A stretch of 16,348 nt of DNA, from positions 1 to 16,348 of the forward strand of contig JASJBQ010000100.1 of the NCBI GenBank assembly GCA_030066455.1. Reading direction: 5' to 3'. Position 1 is the first letter of the stretch, and each line of letters opens with the position of its first letter. Positions 1-7,674 of this stretch are shown piece by piece. The position numbers were made by a program, and so were the translations under genes. The notes under the pieces were generated by a model, which saw only the letters and a program-made list of their open reading frames with translations, had not been told where the DNA came from and made no database searches. The DNA is from Desulfobacterales bacterium. Its GTDB lineage: Bacteria; Desulfobacterota; Desulfobacteria; Desulfobacterales; UBA5852.

Positions 1-1
1 C

Positions 2-73
2 GGCGCCTTGCTTCAGGCGCGCGGATTCAAGGTTCGGCTGCGCAAGCTGGATCCCTACCTCAACGTAGACCCG
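2..73 (+). pseudogene. pyrG: Fragment of CTP synthase gene (pyrG), cut at a junction
   Basis: Read from base 2, the plus strand encodes [19 protein letters not shown] followed by LNVDP. This is the N-terminal amidoligase region of CTP synthase, which makes CTP from UTP, ATP and glutamine. In the family the next residues are GTMSP or GTMNP and then the QHGEVFV motif. Here the match stops at DP (bases 68-73), and from about base 74 the DNA is the antisense of an exporter gene. The fragment runs off the left edge of the window, so its 5' end is not visible. The wording [14 protein letters not shown] resembles, from memory, alphaproteobacterial PyrG more than deltaproteobacterial PyrG. It is either a broken gene or an assembly chimera. 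Only about 24 residues are visible, but the motif is very characteristic. Confidence 0.75.
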
Positions 74-601
74 GCTCTGCAGAAACCGGCCATAGCGGCC
101 GACCACGAGGGCCAGCACCATCTTCGATCCCACCAGGCCGATGTAGAACACCAGGATGAATGCCGCCGCGGCGGCGCGGTTCTGATCGGCGGTGCGCAGC
201 ACCATGGCGCCGCCCACCGTGAACCAGAAAAGATAGGGGCTGGGATTGAGGGCGTTGGCCAGAACGCCGCGCCAGATCGAAGCCTGCGGGCCGGCCCGCG
301 CTTCATCGGGCGAACCCTTGAAGACCATGCTTTCGAAGGCCATCCAGGCAATGAAGACGGCTCCCGCCAGGCTGATGACGCCCATCACCTCCAGGGAGGC
401 GTTCAGGCGCGGCATCAGGACCAGGGCCACGAGAATGATCGGGGTGTCGGTGATCAGCGGGGCGGCCGCCACGCGGATGCCGGCGCTGATGCCCGTGCGC
501 AGTGTTTCGGTGATCACCAGGGTGAGCAGCGGCCCCGGCGACCATCCGGCGCTGATGCCCAGAACGACACCTGAAACCAGAGCGTCCCCGACCGTGTTCA
601 T
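74..601 (-). CDS. LysE/RhtB-family amino-acid exporter, 3' end missing
   Basis: The protein starts [20 protein letters not shown]. It shows the LysE/RhtB N-terminal signature: a hydrophobic first helix, then [21 protein letters not shown] and a polar APLITDTP segment. Hydrophobic spans lie near residues 5-25, 45-62, 70-88, 112-135 and 142-165, so it is an inner-membrane protein. Members export amino acids or related metabolites; the substrate cannot be told here. The start ATG at 601-599 overlaps the coaE stop (ATGA), which fixes the start and implies translational coupling. About 176 residues fit the family. The usual sixth helix is absent, because the frame runs into antisense pyrG sequence at about base 74 and reads a hydrophilic tail. 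The family is usually about 200-210 residues. The truncation may be an assembly artefact. Confidence 0.8.
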
Positions 602-1260
602 CGTTCCGGGTCCGTCCGGGGCGGTGGCGGGTCCGCCAGCAGTCGGCGATAGAGCGCCTGGGCCTGTCGGCGGGTGGCTTCCAAGGGGCCGGTGTTGTCG
701 ATGATCACATCCGTATGGGCGCGTTTGGCGTCAATCGGCATCTGGGCGCGGATGCGGGCGCGAGCATCCGCTTCCGCCAGTCCGTCGCGACGCATGAGCC
801 GCGCCAGCTGAACCGCCTCGGGGACGTGGACGAGAACGGTCAGGGGCAGCACGCGGTGCAGTCCGGATTCGATCAGCAGGGGGATATCCAGGATGACCAC
901 GGCACCCGGCCGGGTAGCGGTCAGGTTTTTGAGTTCGGCCGCCATCCGCCGGAAGACGAAGGGGTGAACGAGCCGTTCCAGGTCGCGTTTCAGGGCCGGG
1001 TCGCGAAAGACGAGCCGCCCGAGCTTTTCGCGGTCCAGGGCGCCGTCCGGCAGGAAAAGGCCTTCCCCGAATCGCGTCCGTACGGCCTGCCAGGCCCGGC
1101 GGCCGGGCGCCACCGCCTCGTGGGCGATACGGTCGGCGTCCACCACCCGGGCCCCGGCCGCGGCGAGCATGCGGGCCACCGTCGATTTGCCGCTGGCAAT
1201 GCCGCCGGTCAGGCCGGCGACGATCAGGCCGGTCCAGTCATGAGGTTGTAGCACGGGCAT
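598..1260 (-). CDS. coaE: Dephospho-CoA kinase
   Basis: This 220-residue protein catalyses the last step of coenzyme A synthesis: ATP-dependent phosphorylation of the ribose 3'-OH of dephospho-CoA in the cytoplasm. The P-loop GGIASGKS lies at residues 19-26 and is followed by the CoaE hallmark VVDADRIAHEAV (D41). Further family features are FLPDGALDREKLGRLVF, LERLVHP, VILDIPLLIESG and the C-terminal VIIDNTGPLEATRRQ. The length matches the family (about 200-220). The frame is open upstream to 1428, but that part is out-of-frame kinase sequence. ATG 1260, with GGAAG just upstream, places the start correctly before the first strand. The gene overlaps the upstream kinase gene by 23 bp and the exporter by 4 bp, so all three are probably one transcript. 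Confidence 0.93.
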   Translation of the reverse strand: MPVLQPHDWTGLIVAGLTGGIASGKSTVARMLAAAGARVVDADRIAHEAVAPGRRAWQAVRTRFGEGLFLPDGALDREKLGRLVFRDPALKRDLERLVHPFVFRRMAAELKNLTATRPGAVVILDIPLLIESGLHRVLPLTVLVHVPEAVQLARLMRRDGLAEADARARIRAQMPIDAKRAHTDVIIDNTGPLEATRRQAQALYRRLLADPPPPRTDPER

Positions 1261-1897
1261 TTTCTTCCAGGAAGGCCCGCACCGGCCCGAGCAGAAGATC
1301 GGTATCGGCGGGCGAGGGGGCCGGCACCGGCAGGTCGACGGCCATGTGGGCCAGGCGGCGGTAGCGCCGGTCCCGCTCGTCGACAAGCCCCATGTAGCAG
1401 CGCGCCAATGCTTCGGCCGGATCTTCACCGGGGTTGCGGCGGAAACGCCCCTGCCAGATCACGGGGCGGGGACACGCGCGGTAGCCATCGAGAAGCGCCT
1501 GCCGTTTTTCCGCCGAGGCCGCCAGGTAGACCACGACCGCCGCCCGCCGCAGCCGTTCGAGCAGGTCGTCTTCCAGGTAGATCACGCTCCCGGTGGTGTC
1601 GATCACACAGGGCGGCGGCGATCGGCCCGGCGGGCGTTCCATTTCGTCCAGACAACGGTCCAGCGCGCGTGCTTCGAGTTCGAGATACCGGGCTTCACGC
1701 TCCGCAAAACCCGGCTCGTAGGGGAAACCCATCCAGCGGCCGATGGACTCGATGGTGCCGTCCGTCAGACCCTGCTGGCGGGCCAGGCGGCGACCGATGT
1801 GGTCGTCGCAGCTGAAGCAGGCGAAACCGATTCCGTTCAGGCAATGCGACCAGTAGGATTTTCCGGTCCCGGACATGCCGATCAGGGCGATGCGCAC
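1238..1897 (-). CDS. P-loop nucleotide kinase, shikimate-kinase-like
   Basis: This 219-residue cytoplasmic protein opens with a strand and a Walker A motif, GMSGTGKS (residues 7-14). SCDDHIGRRL follows; its Asp31/Asp32 sit where shikimate kinase carries its substrate and metal-binding aspartate. VIDTTGSVIYLEDDLLERL (about residues 97-115) resembles the later strand and helix of the AroK/gluconate kinase group, and RACPRPVIWQGRF may be a lid region. The substrate is unknown. True shikimate kinases are shorter (about 170 residues), and I do not see their full GGG substrate motif, so AroK activity is not assigned. The start is GTG: GGAGT sits six bases upstream of GTG 1897 and no in-frame ATG fits as well. 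It is the first gene of an overlapping trio with coaE and the exporter. Confidence 0.75.
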   Translation of the reverse strand: MRIALIGMSGTGKSYWSHCLNGIGFACFSCDDHIGRRLARQQGLTDGTIESIGRWMGFPYEPGFAEREARYLELEARALDRCLDEMERPPGRSPPPCVIDTTGSVIYLEDDLLERLRRAAVVVYLAASAEKRQALLDGYRACPRPVIWQGRFRRNPGEDPAEALARCYMGLVDERDRRYRRLAHMAVDLPVPAPSPADTDLLLGPVRAFLEENARATTS

Positions 1898-1984
1898 GGT
1901 TTACTCCGCAATCCGCTTGGTAAGGGGTGAGCGATGGGGTGCATGCCCCGGCCGCGGGCATTGGGCATCATCCGGCGACGCCCT

Positions 1985-2011
1985 GTCGGGGATGGGATGC
2001 CGCCCCCCGAC
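1985..2011 (-). terminator. Stem-loop after the 2029-2418 gene, possible terminator
   Basis: A 7-bp perfect stem (GTCGGGG at 1985-1991 with CCCCGAC at 2005-2011) encloses a 13-base loop, 18 bases beyond the stop of the gene at 2029-2418. A second, weaker stem (ATGCCC 1943-1948 with GGGCAT 1956-1961) lies further on. Neither is followed by a T run on the minus strand. Factor-independent termination is therefore doubtful, and the structure may only protect a 3' end. Confidence 0.25.
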
Positions 2012-2028
2012 CCCGTCGCTGAATCCGC

Positions 2029-2418
2029 CTACTCAAACGGGGCGCCTTCCCCCAGCGGGCGATCGAAGGTGTAATCAATCGTGTCGCCGACCAGGGCCTG
2101 ATAGGCTTCATCTTCCGCACCGGCCGCCTTGGCGAACGGGTAGCCGAGCACATAGATGATCGCCGTTACGGGTATCATGACGAGCCCCACCGGGCGGAGA
2201 ACCAGGACGTCGGTAACGACGTTCATGGGATTGGGGCTCGGTTTAAGCGGCCGCTCGAATTCTTCTTCGGGGCTGTCACTTTCGGCGGCCGTCTCTTCCT
2301 GCTGCTCCGCCGGGGCGCTTTGCTTCTCATCCGGCGCCTGGGACCAGGCCCCCGGACAGAGCGCCAGTACCAGAACCATGGCCAGGCAGAGCGATTTGGA
2401 CCACGTGACGGTTTTCAT
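2029..2418 (-). CDS. Small exported or membrane-anchored protein of unknown function
   Basis: I do not recognise a family. The 129-residue protein has an N-terminal signal peptide (MKTVTWSKSL, then CLAMVLVLALCPGAWSQA) with a likely cleavage site after AWS or SQA. An acidic, Gln/Glu-rich low-complexity stretch follows (about residues 26-56). A conserved-looking NPMNVVTDVLVLRPVGLVMIP then leads into a single hydrophobic segment (about residues 75-96), and a short polar tail ends in APFE. It is probably periplasmic with one membrane span. Two ATGs occur in frame, at 2424 and 2418. AGGAGG lies only 2 bases from the first but 8 bases from the second, so 2418 is chosen. A strong promoter lies upstream at 2502-2530. 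The kinase-coaE operon begins 131 bp downstream on the same strand. Confidence 0.7.
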   Translation of the reverse strand: MKTVTWSKSLCLAMVLVLALCPGAWSQAPDEKQSAPAEQQEETAAESDSPEEEFERPLKPSPNPMNVVTDVLVLRPVGLVMIPVTAIIYVLGYPFAKAAGAEDEAYQALVGDTIDYTFDRPLGEGAPFE

Positions 2419-2501
2419 GATCATGACCTCCTGTGGTCGACGGCCGCCGCGCGGTGAACCCGGTGGCCATCGGACCGGCTAAGCCTGAATGTCTTCGGCT
2501 G

Positions 2502-2530
2502 AGCATAGTGAATCGTCAGGGGATTGTCAA
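2502..2530 (-). promoter_or_regulatory. Sigma-70-type promoter for the small exported protein
   Basis: On the minus strand a perfect TTGACA (-35, 2530-2525), a 17-base spacer and TATGCT (-10, 2507-2502) lie in order. They predict a transcript start near 2495 and a leader of roughly 75 bases before the AGGAGG and ATG at 2418. The hexamers are seen directly; use in the cell is inferred. Confidence 0.65.
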
Positions 2531-2599
2531 AACAGCCACACGGTTTCGCTGCCCGTGCGCGCCTTCGGGGCGCGACCGCGGCCGGCGGTTCGTAAACGG

Positions 2600-2614
2600 G
2601 CCTGCGCTGCAGGC
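2600..2614 (-). terminator. Short stem-loops after the cyclase-like gene, weak terminator candidates
   Basis: GCCTGC (2600-2605) and GCAGGC (2609-2614) can form a perfect 6-bp stem with a 3-base loop, 17 bases past the stop of the 781-residue gene. A second 6-bp stem (CGCGCC 2558-2563 with GGCGCG 2569-2574) lies further on, before the next promoter. Neither has a proper T run: the first is followed only by CCCGTTTACG on the minus strand. Confidence 0.25.
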
Positions 2615-2630
2615 GGCCGAACCCGGTTTT

Positions 2631-4976
2631 TCAGCGGCCCTCCTTGACGCGCTTGAGCAGCGCGGGGTCGGTGCAGACCTCGTAGTAAAAACGCTCCGTC
2701 CATTCAGTGATGCCCAGGTCCGCCAGCCCGATGCGGGGCAGGGCGGCTTCGCGGATGACTAGCTGGTGCGAGGTGCCCGAAGTGGTGGGGTAGCTTCCCG
2801 TGTAGAGCCGCTGGCGGCCGGATTGGGTGCCGGGCAACTTAAGGGTCAGGCTTTCGAGCTGGATCTCGCGTTTGAGCTTTTCAAAGGCTTCCAGGCTCAA
2901 TTCGATTCCGTTGACATTGTAGCGCACGAGGGTTTCCGAGGACATCTCCCGGTTGGCGGGATCGACTTCGTAGACGAACACGTTGAAGTGGTTCTTTTGC
3001 TTGGGGTTCTTTTCCCGCAGCGGTTTGAAGCAGCCCGAGAGGCGATCGGCCTGGTTGATCGCCGGTGAAATCATGATGCGGTGGTCCTCGTCGAAGAAGA
3101 AGGTCGGCGCACTGCCGTTGTAGCTGATGCCGATGCCGAATTCGAGCTGAGGCAGGTGGGACTCCCGGTTCTTGCGGTTGTAGCGATCCACGATCAGCAG
3201 AATGTTCATCGCCAGCCCGCAGGCCCGGGCCACGCCGTACCAGTTCTGGGGCTGGTTCTCATGTTCGAAGATGGCCAGGATAATGGCGTCGCCCTCGATG
3301 AACACCTTGTGGGCCCCGAAGCGGGAGAGGATGCTGGTGATGGGCTCGAAGAAGTTGAGGCTGAAATTCGTGGCCGGGTTGAGGCCCCGGGCTTTCATTT
3401 CGCTGACGATGCCGGTGGAGCCGCGAACATCGGCCTTGACGACGGTATGGCTGATAATCGGCATTTCATCCGGCCCCTGTTCGTTGGGCAGGAGAAATTC
3501 GTACAGGGAGTTGTTGGCCCGCGAGAGTTTGAGGTGGTTGTCGTCGGTGACGAAATTGAGGTAGTTCATAGCGTTGGCGAGGGCTTTGTAGTTGCCCATG
3601 TCGCGGTGATAGCGGGCGAAGCTGCGCACGTAGTCCAGAAGGATATCCATGCGCTTCACACGCGGCATCCAGCGAACCTGGCCGATCGCGCTGCGCAGGG
3701 GCTGCAAGGTGAAATCCTCGCCGTAGTTCTTGCGAATGCGTTTGAGTTTGACTTTGATGGGTTTGCGCGCCTTGGGATCGACGATATAGCTGAGCACTTC
3801 GTGGGGGGTCAACGGAGGGCAGTAGACATCGCTGTAGGCCTTCATGACCTCGGTGGCCACGATGATGCGCAGCAGGCCCCGGGCGTTGAAATCCTTGAGC
3901 AGGCGCACCAGCAGTTGCTTCTGCCGCCGGGCCAGCTGTCGGAGTTTGCGCACCCGCTTCTTTTCGGCCGATTGACGACGGCTGCGCCGCATCGTCTGCT
4001 CGGTGCGCTGGAAGTTGAAGAGGGCATCGACGTTGCCCTCGGATTTGATCCAGTCGGCCGGCTCAGGCTCCCGGCCGGGAGGGCCGGCCGGTGGCGGATC
4101 GTCATCCGCATCGGCCTCGGGGGTCGGCTCGGGGTCGATGGGGCGGCTGGGTTTGCCGGTCAGTCCGGCGAGAAATTCCCCCATGGCCGCCTGGAGGCCT
4201 TCGTACTGGTTGATGTCCTCGCGCCGGCTGCCGAGGAGAACATATTCACCCATCAGGAAGTTCTCGGCGGTGGGGGTTTCGGCGTGCAGCAGGGGGTTGG
4301 CCAGAAAGTCGTCCGGCAGCAGTCCCACGGTGCCGAAATGCAGTTTGTGCAGATCGTTGATCGTTTCTTGCTGGGCTGCGGAAAGGTACTGGAACAGCGA
4401 CCGATTGGCGTATTGCACGAGGGTTTCGCGGTTGCGGGTGATATTCTGGAGGCCGTCGCGCAGTTCTTTGACACGCTCGTGGTTGTAAGCCATTTCCTGG
4501 CGCCAGATCTGATTGTTGAGATGCTGGATGCAGGCTTTGTAGCGATCTTCGACGGCTTCGCGGAACACGCTTGCCACAGCCGCCATGGCCAGGTATTGGA
4601 CACGGTGCTGGTTGTCCACTTTGGCCCGTTTGACGGCGTCCATCATCAGGTCGCGGCACAGCCCCTTGAATTCGTCCTCGCCCCGGTACCAGTTGAAGCT
4701 GGATTCGAATCCGGGCAAATCCGCCACCGAGGAGAACTTGCCGAAAAGCTGGATGGCCATGCGCCGGGCGGCCTTGATGAAGCCCGGGCTGAAGTGCACG
4801 TCGTAGCGCAGGTTGTCGATACCGAATTGAAGGCCCTCGACCGAGAAGGCCGAAACGTAGAGTTTGAGAGGAATGCCCGCGAATCTCTGGATGGAAGTCA
4901 ATTGGGTGGCCGGCATGAGATCCCGATCCGCTGGTTTGGTTCGGCGGCCGTTGTCGATGACCGTCGTACGAGGCAT
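2631..4976 (-). CDS. Large protein with a divergent class III nucleotide cyclase-like domain
   Basis: This 781-residue protein lacks a signal peptide or clear membrane span, so it is probably cytoplasmic. Residues 1-270 are mostly helical and unrecognised. Residues 272-310 form a Pro/Asp/Glu-rich linker, and residues 329-365 form a strongly basic helix with many Arg and Lys. Residues about 508-650 resemble a class III adenylate/guanylate cyclase catalytic domain. TVVKADVRGSTGIVSEM carries a candidate first metal Asp (D516), IEGDAIILAIFE a second (D563), and ISPAINQADRL the Asn-x3-Arg transition-state pair (N641, R645). The usual base-selecting Lys or Glu position, three before the Gly of GD, is Phe559, so the substrate is uncertain. 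A C-terminal region of about 130 residues is unrecognised. The start at 4976 lacks a strong Shine-Dalgarno; Met21 (ATG 4916) is a possible alternative. The gene diverges from lplA. Activity is inferred from motifs only. Confidence 0.75.
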   Translation of the reverse strand: MPRTTVIDNGRRTKPADRDLMPATQLTSIQRFAGIPLKLYVSAFSVEGLQFGIDNLRYDVHFSPGFIKAARRMAIQLFGKFSSVADLPGFESSFNWYRGEDEFKGLCRDLMMDAVKRAKVDNQHRVQYLAMAAVASVFREAVEDRYKACIQHLNNQIWRQEMAYNHERVKELRDGLQNITRNRETLVQYANRSLFQYLSAAQQETINDLHKLHFGTVGLLPDDFLANPLLHAETPTAENFLMGEYVLLGSRREDINQYEGLQAAMGEFLAGLTGKPSRPIDPEPTPEADADDDPPPAGPPGREPEPADWIKSEGNVDALFNFQRTEQTMRRSRRQSAEKKRVRKLRQLARRQKQLLVRLLKDFNARGLLRIIVATEVMKAYSDVYCPPLTPHEVLSYIVDPKARKPIKVKLKRIRKNYGEDFTLQPLRSAIGQVRWMPRVKRMDILLDYVRSFARYHRDMGNYKALANAMNYLNFVTDDNHLKLSRANNSLYEFLLPNEQGPDEMPIISHTVVKADVRGSTGIVSEMKARGLNPATNFSLNFFEPITSILSRFGAHKVFIEGDAIILAIFEHENQPQNWYGVARACGLAMNILLIVDRYNRKNRESHLPQLEFGIGISYNGSAPTFFFDEDHRIMISPAINQADRLSGCFKPLREKNPKQKNHFNVFVYEVDPANREMSSETLVRYNVNGIELSLEAFEKLKREIQLESLTLKLPGTQSGRQRLYTGSYPTTSGTSHQLVIREAALPRIGLADLGITEWTERFYYEVCTDPALLKRVKEGR

Positions 4977-4984
4977 CCGCTGCC

Positions 4985-5022
4985 TGCAAGATTAGAATTT
5001 GGAAATAATTTAAATAAGTTTA
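4985..5022. promoter_or_regulatory. A+T-rich island between divergent cyclase-like and lplA genes
   Basis: The 139-bp gap between the divergent starts at 4976 and 5116 contains a sharp A+T-rich stretch (about 4988-5020) in an otherwise G+C-rich region. It probably holds promoter elements for one or both genes; TAATCT at 4994-4989 on the minus strand is a possible -10. I see no convincing paired -35/-10 on either strand. Confidence 0.35.
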
Positions 5023-5115
5023 CCGGCCCACCCCGGGGCTGTCAATCCCATTTGCCGGCTGCGCTGCACCGGAATCCGTATTGCCCGACCGGCCTGGCCA
5101 CGCTAAGAGATAGGC

Positions 5116-6129
5116 ATGCGATATGTTGATCTCGGTCCTGCCAACAACCCCGCCCTGAACCTGGCGCTGGAGGAGCATCTTTTTTCCCGCGGAACACCCG
5201 GCGGCGATATGCTGCTTTGCTACGTCAACACCGGGGCGGTGATCATCGGGCGCAACCAGCTTCCCTGGGCCGAAGTGTCCGCCGAGTGCCTGGCCCCGGA
5301 AAACCTGCCGCTTGTGCGGCGGGTTTCCGGCGGCGGGGCCGTATACCACGATCCGGGCAATCTCAACTTCAGCCTGCTTCTGCGGACGACCGCCGCGGGC
5401 CGCCCGGATGCGGCGACGATCCTGCAGCCGGTGGTCGCGGCCCTTCAATCCCTTGGTTTTCGGGCTTACCTTTCCGAGCGCCACGCCGTCTTCGTCGATC
5501 GGTACAAGGTTTCCGGAACCGCCCAGTATATGACCGCCGGCAAGGTCATGACCCACGGCACCCTCCTGGTCGCGGCCGACCTCGATCGTCTTGAACGCTG
5601 CCTGGCGCCCGATCCCGCCTTTCGGATCACCTCCCGGGGGCGCCCGTCGGTGCGCAGCCCGGTGGCCAACCTGAGCCGCCTGCGACCAGGTCTCACCATG
5701 GCCGCGTTAACCCGTGCCCTGCGGCAGGCGTTTGCAGACGTCTACGGCCCCATCACCCGGTATGCGCCTGGCACCGAAGATATGAAGGCCGCGCGGCGTC
5801 TGGCCGCATCCAAATACCGGACATGGGCCTGGAATGTCGGCCGCTCCCCGCAGTGTACGATTGAATGGCAAGGTGAATTCAGGGGACAGGGTTGCCGTTT
5901 CCGGCTGCATGCCGCCCGCGGAATGATCCGCGCGGTGGAGGTGGCCGGCCCGATAGACGACCAGGACCGGTGGCAGCGATGGACCGCCGGCTGGCTTGAA
6001 GGTCGGCGCCTCGGCGCGGGCCTGCCGGGATTGGATTCCTCTGCGGCCGTCGGGGTGGAAGAACCTGGAGCGATGGACGCCTACCGCTGGCTCGAAGCCC
6101 GTCTGCCCGGGGCGCTGCCGCTGCCCTGA
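5116..6129 (+). CDS. lplA: Lipoate-protein ligase A family protein
   Basis: This 337-residue cytoplasmic enzyme of the BPL/LplA fold is expected to activate lipoate with ATP and attach it to the lipoyl lysine of E2 subunits or GcvH. The signature RRVSGGGAVYHDPGNLNFS lies at residues 68-86. The adenylate-binding loop KVSGTAQ (residues 131-137) supplies the catalytic Lys131, and HGTLL follows at 147-151. PVANLSRLRPGLTM and the C-terminal accessory domain with WNVGRSPQ follow as in E. coli LplA, which has nearly the same length (338). ATG 5116 is preceded by a modest AAGAGAT. A natural client in this window is the lipoyl domain of SucB. The gene stands alone and converges with fumC, 28 bp between stops. 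An octanoyltransferase role (LipM-like) cannot be excluded from sequence alone. Confidence 0.88.
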   Translation: MRYVDLGPANNPALNLALEEHLFSRGTPGGDMLLCYVNTGAVIIGRNQLPWAEVSAECLAPENLPLVRRVSGGGAVYHDPGNLNFSLLLRTTAAGRPDAATILQPVVAALQSLGFRAYLSERHAVFVDRYKVSGTAQYMTAGKVMTHGTLLVAADLDRLERCLAPDPAFRITSRGRPSVRSPVANLSRLRPGLTMAALTRALRQAFADVYGPITRYAPGTEDMKAARRLAASKYRTWAWNVGRSPQCTIEWQGEFRGQGCRFRLHAARGMIRAVEVAGPIDDQDRWQRWTAGWLEGRRLGAGLPGLDSSAAVGVEEPGAMDAYRWLEARLPGALPLP

Positions 6130-6157
6130 ACGCGGGTCCATTGGCAGGGGTCGTGTT

Positions 6158-7525
6158 CTATCCCAGGACGTCGCTCAGCGTTTCCTCGTCCACAAGATTG
6201 GAGGCCCGGGCCACTTCGCGCACCGTGCGCCCCGACCGATGGGCTTCGTAAGCCAGTTCGGCTGCGCGGTCATAACCGATGTGGGGCACCAGGCCCGTCA
6301 CCAGCGCCAGGCTCTGTTCGATGTAGGCCGCGCATTTGTCCGGGTTGGCGCGGATGTCGCGGATGCATTTTTCCGCGGCCACCCCGCAGGCGTTGCCCAA
6401 CAGTTCGATGGATTGCAGGAGGTTGAAGGCGATCACCGGCAGCATCACGTTGAGCTCGAAGTTGCCGCCCGTGCCGGCCATGGCGAGGGTGGCGTCGTTG
6501 CCCACCACCTGGGCCGCCACCTGAATCAACATTTCGGGGATCACGGGGTTGACCTTGCCGGGCATGATCGACGAGCCGGGCTGAAGGGCCGGCAGATTGA
6601 TTTCGCCCAGGCCGCAGCGGGGGCCGGAGGCGAGCCAGCGCAGGTCGTTGGCGATTTTCACCAGCGCCACCGCCAGGGCCTTGAGGGCGCCGCTCAACTC
6701 AACGGCCGTCTCTTGAGCCGCCTGGGCCTGGTAGTGGTTGACGGCCTCACGCAAAGGAATATCGGTGGACGCCGCCAGCCGCTGGATGGCGCGTGCGGCA
6801 AATTCGGGATGGGTGTTCAGGCCGCTGCCCACCGCCGTTCCCCCCAGGGCCAGTTCCTGAAGCCGCGGCTCGACCGCCTGGAGCCGCTCCCGGGCCAGTT
6901 CGATCTGACGGGCGTAGGCGCCGAACTCGTCCCCCAAGGTAATGGGCACGGCATCCTGCAGATGGGTGCGGCCAATTTTGCGCACCCCCGCCATCAGCCC
7001 GGCCTGGCGCGACATTTCGGCCTCGAGCTTTTGCAGGGCCGGATCCAGATGCCGGCGCCATTGCAGGCATGCCGCCAGGTGGATGGTCGTGGGGATGACG
7101 TCGTTGCTCGACTGCCCCTGGTTGACATGATCGTTGGGGTGGACCGGGGATCGATCGCTTTTAGTGCCGGTCAGGATTTCGTTGGCCCGACAAGCCAGCA
7201 CCTCGTTCATGTTCATGTTGGTCGAAGTGCCCGATCCGGTCTGGAAAACGTCCACCACGAACTGATCGTAGCGCCGGCCCTCGATGACCTCCTCGGCGGC
7301 CTGGACGATAGCATCGGCAGCTTCCGCGTCCAGCAGTCCCAGCGCGGCGTTGACCTCGGCGGCGGCCTTTTTGACCATGGCCAGCGCCTGAATAAAGGTC
7401 GGCGGCAGCGCGAGCCCGCTGATGGGGAAATTATCCACCGCCCGCTGGGTCTGGGCGCCGTAGTAGGCGGTTGCGGGGACCCGAACGACGCCCATGGAGT
7501 CTCGGGTTTCACGATATGCTGTCAT
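6158..7525 (-). CDS. fumC: Fumarate hydratase, class II
   Basis: This 455-residue cytoplasmic, iron-independent fumarase interconverts fumarate and L-malate and is homotetrameric in the family. Motifs are in register with E. coli FumC: TGSGTSTNMNMNEV (97-109), HPNDHVNQGQSSNDV (129-143), GRTHLQDAVPITLG with catalytic His188, GGTAVGSGLNTHPEF, and the signature GSSIMPGKVNP (317-327) with the catalytic Ser318 loop. NQGQSSND rather than an aspartase-type sequence favours fumarase over aspartate ammonia-lyase. The length is close to the usual 460-467. AAGAGG lies 8-9 bases upstream of ATG 7525. The gene follows the small cysteine protein gene on the same strand after about 150 bp, so co-transcription is possible. 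It serves the same TCA cycle as the sucAB-lpd cluster. Confidence 0.95.
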   Translation of the reverse strand: MTAYRETRDSMGVVRVPATAYYGAQTQRAVDNFPISGLALPPTFIQALAMVKKAAAEVNAALGLLDAEAADAIVQAAEEVIEGRRYDQFVVDVFQTGSGTSTNMNMNEVLACRANEILTGTKSDRSPVHPNDHVNQGQSSNDVIPTTIHLAACLQWRRHLDPALQKLEAEMSRQAGLMAGVRKIGRTHLQDAVPITLGDEFGAYARQIELARERLQAVEPRLQELALGGTAVGSGLNTHPEFAARAIQRLAASTDIPLREAVNHYQAQAAQETAVELSGALKALAVALVKIANDLRWLASGPRCGLGEINLPALQPGSSIMPGKVNPVIPEMLIQVAAQVVGNDATLAMAGTGGNFELNVMLPVIAFNLLQSIELLGNACGVAAEKCIRDIRANPDKCAAYIEQSLALVTGLVPHIGYDRAAELAYEAHRSGRTVREVARASNLVDEETLSDVLG

Positions 7526-7642
7526 GCGCCTGCCTCTTTTTGGTATGGCCGCGGCGATCGCAAACAGGCCGTCATCGGTTTGGTCCGTGTCCGGTCAGGT
7601 GGGCTCCGGGCCAATGATGGCCGTTGCGTAAAACACACCGGG

Positions 7643-7666
7643 TGCGGCGGCGACCGTCGCGCCGCA
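7643..7666 (-). terminator. Stem-loop after the 90-residue protein gene, weak terminator candidate
   Basis: TGCGGCG (7643-7649) pairs with CGCCGCA (7660-7666) around a 10-base loop, 8 bases past the stop of the gene at 7675-7947. On the minus strand a TTTT occurs about 10 bases after the stem, too far for a classic terminator. It may partly separate this gene from fumC. Confidence 0.3.
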
Positions 7667-7674
7667 TGCGGGAA

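Noticed and set aside
3081..5129. Long plus-strand open frame of 682 codons antisense to the cyclase-like gene
   Set aside because: It shows no recognisable motif and overlaps lplA. G+C-rich codon use commonly leaves such antisense frames open, whereas the minus-strand product has ordered domain motifs.
6158..7525. Aspartate ammonia-lyase instead of fumarase
   Set aside because: The protein shares GSSIMPGKVNP with aspartases, but NQGQSSND and close register with E. coli FumC (His188, Ser318) favour fumarase.
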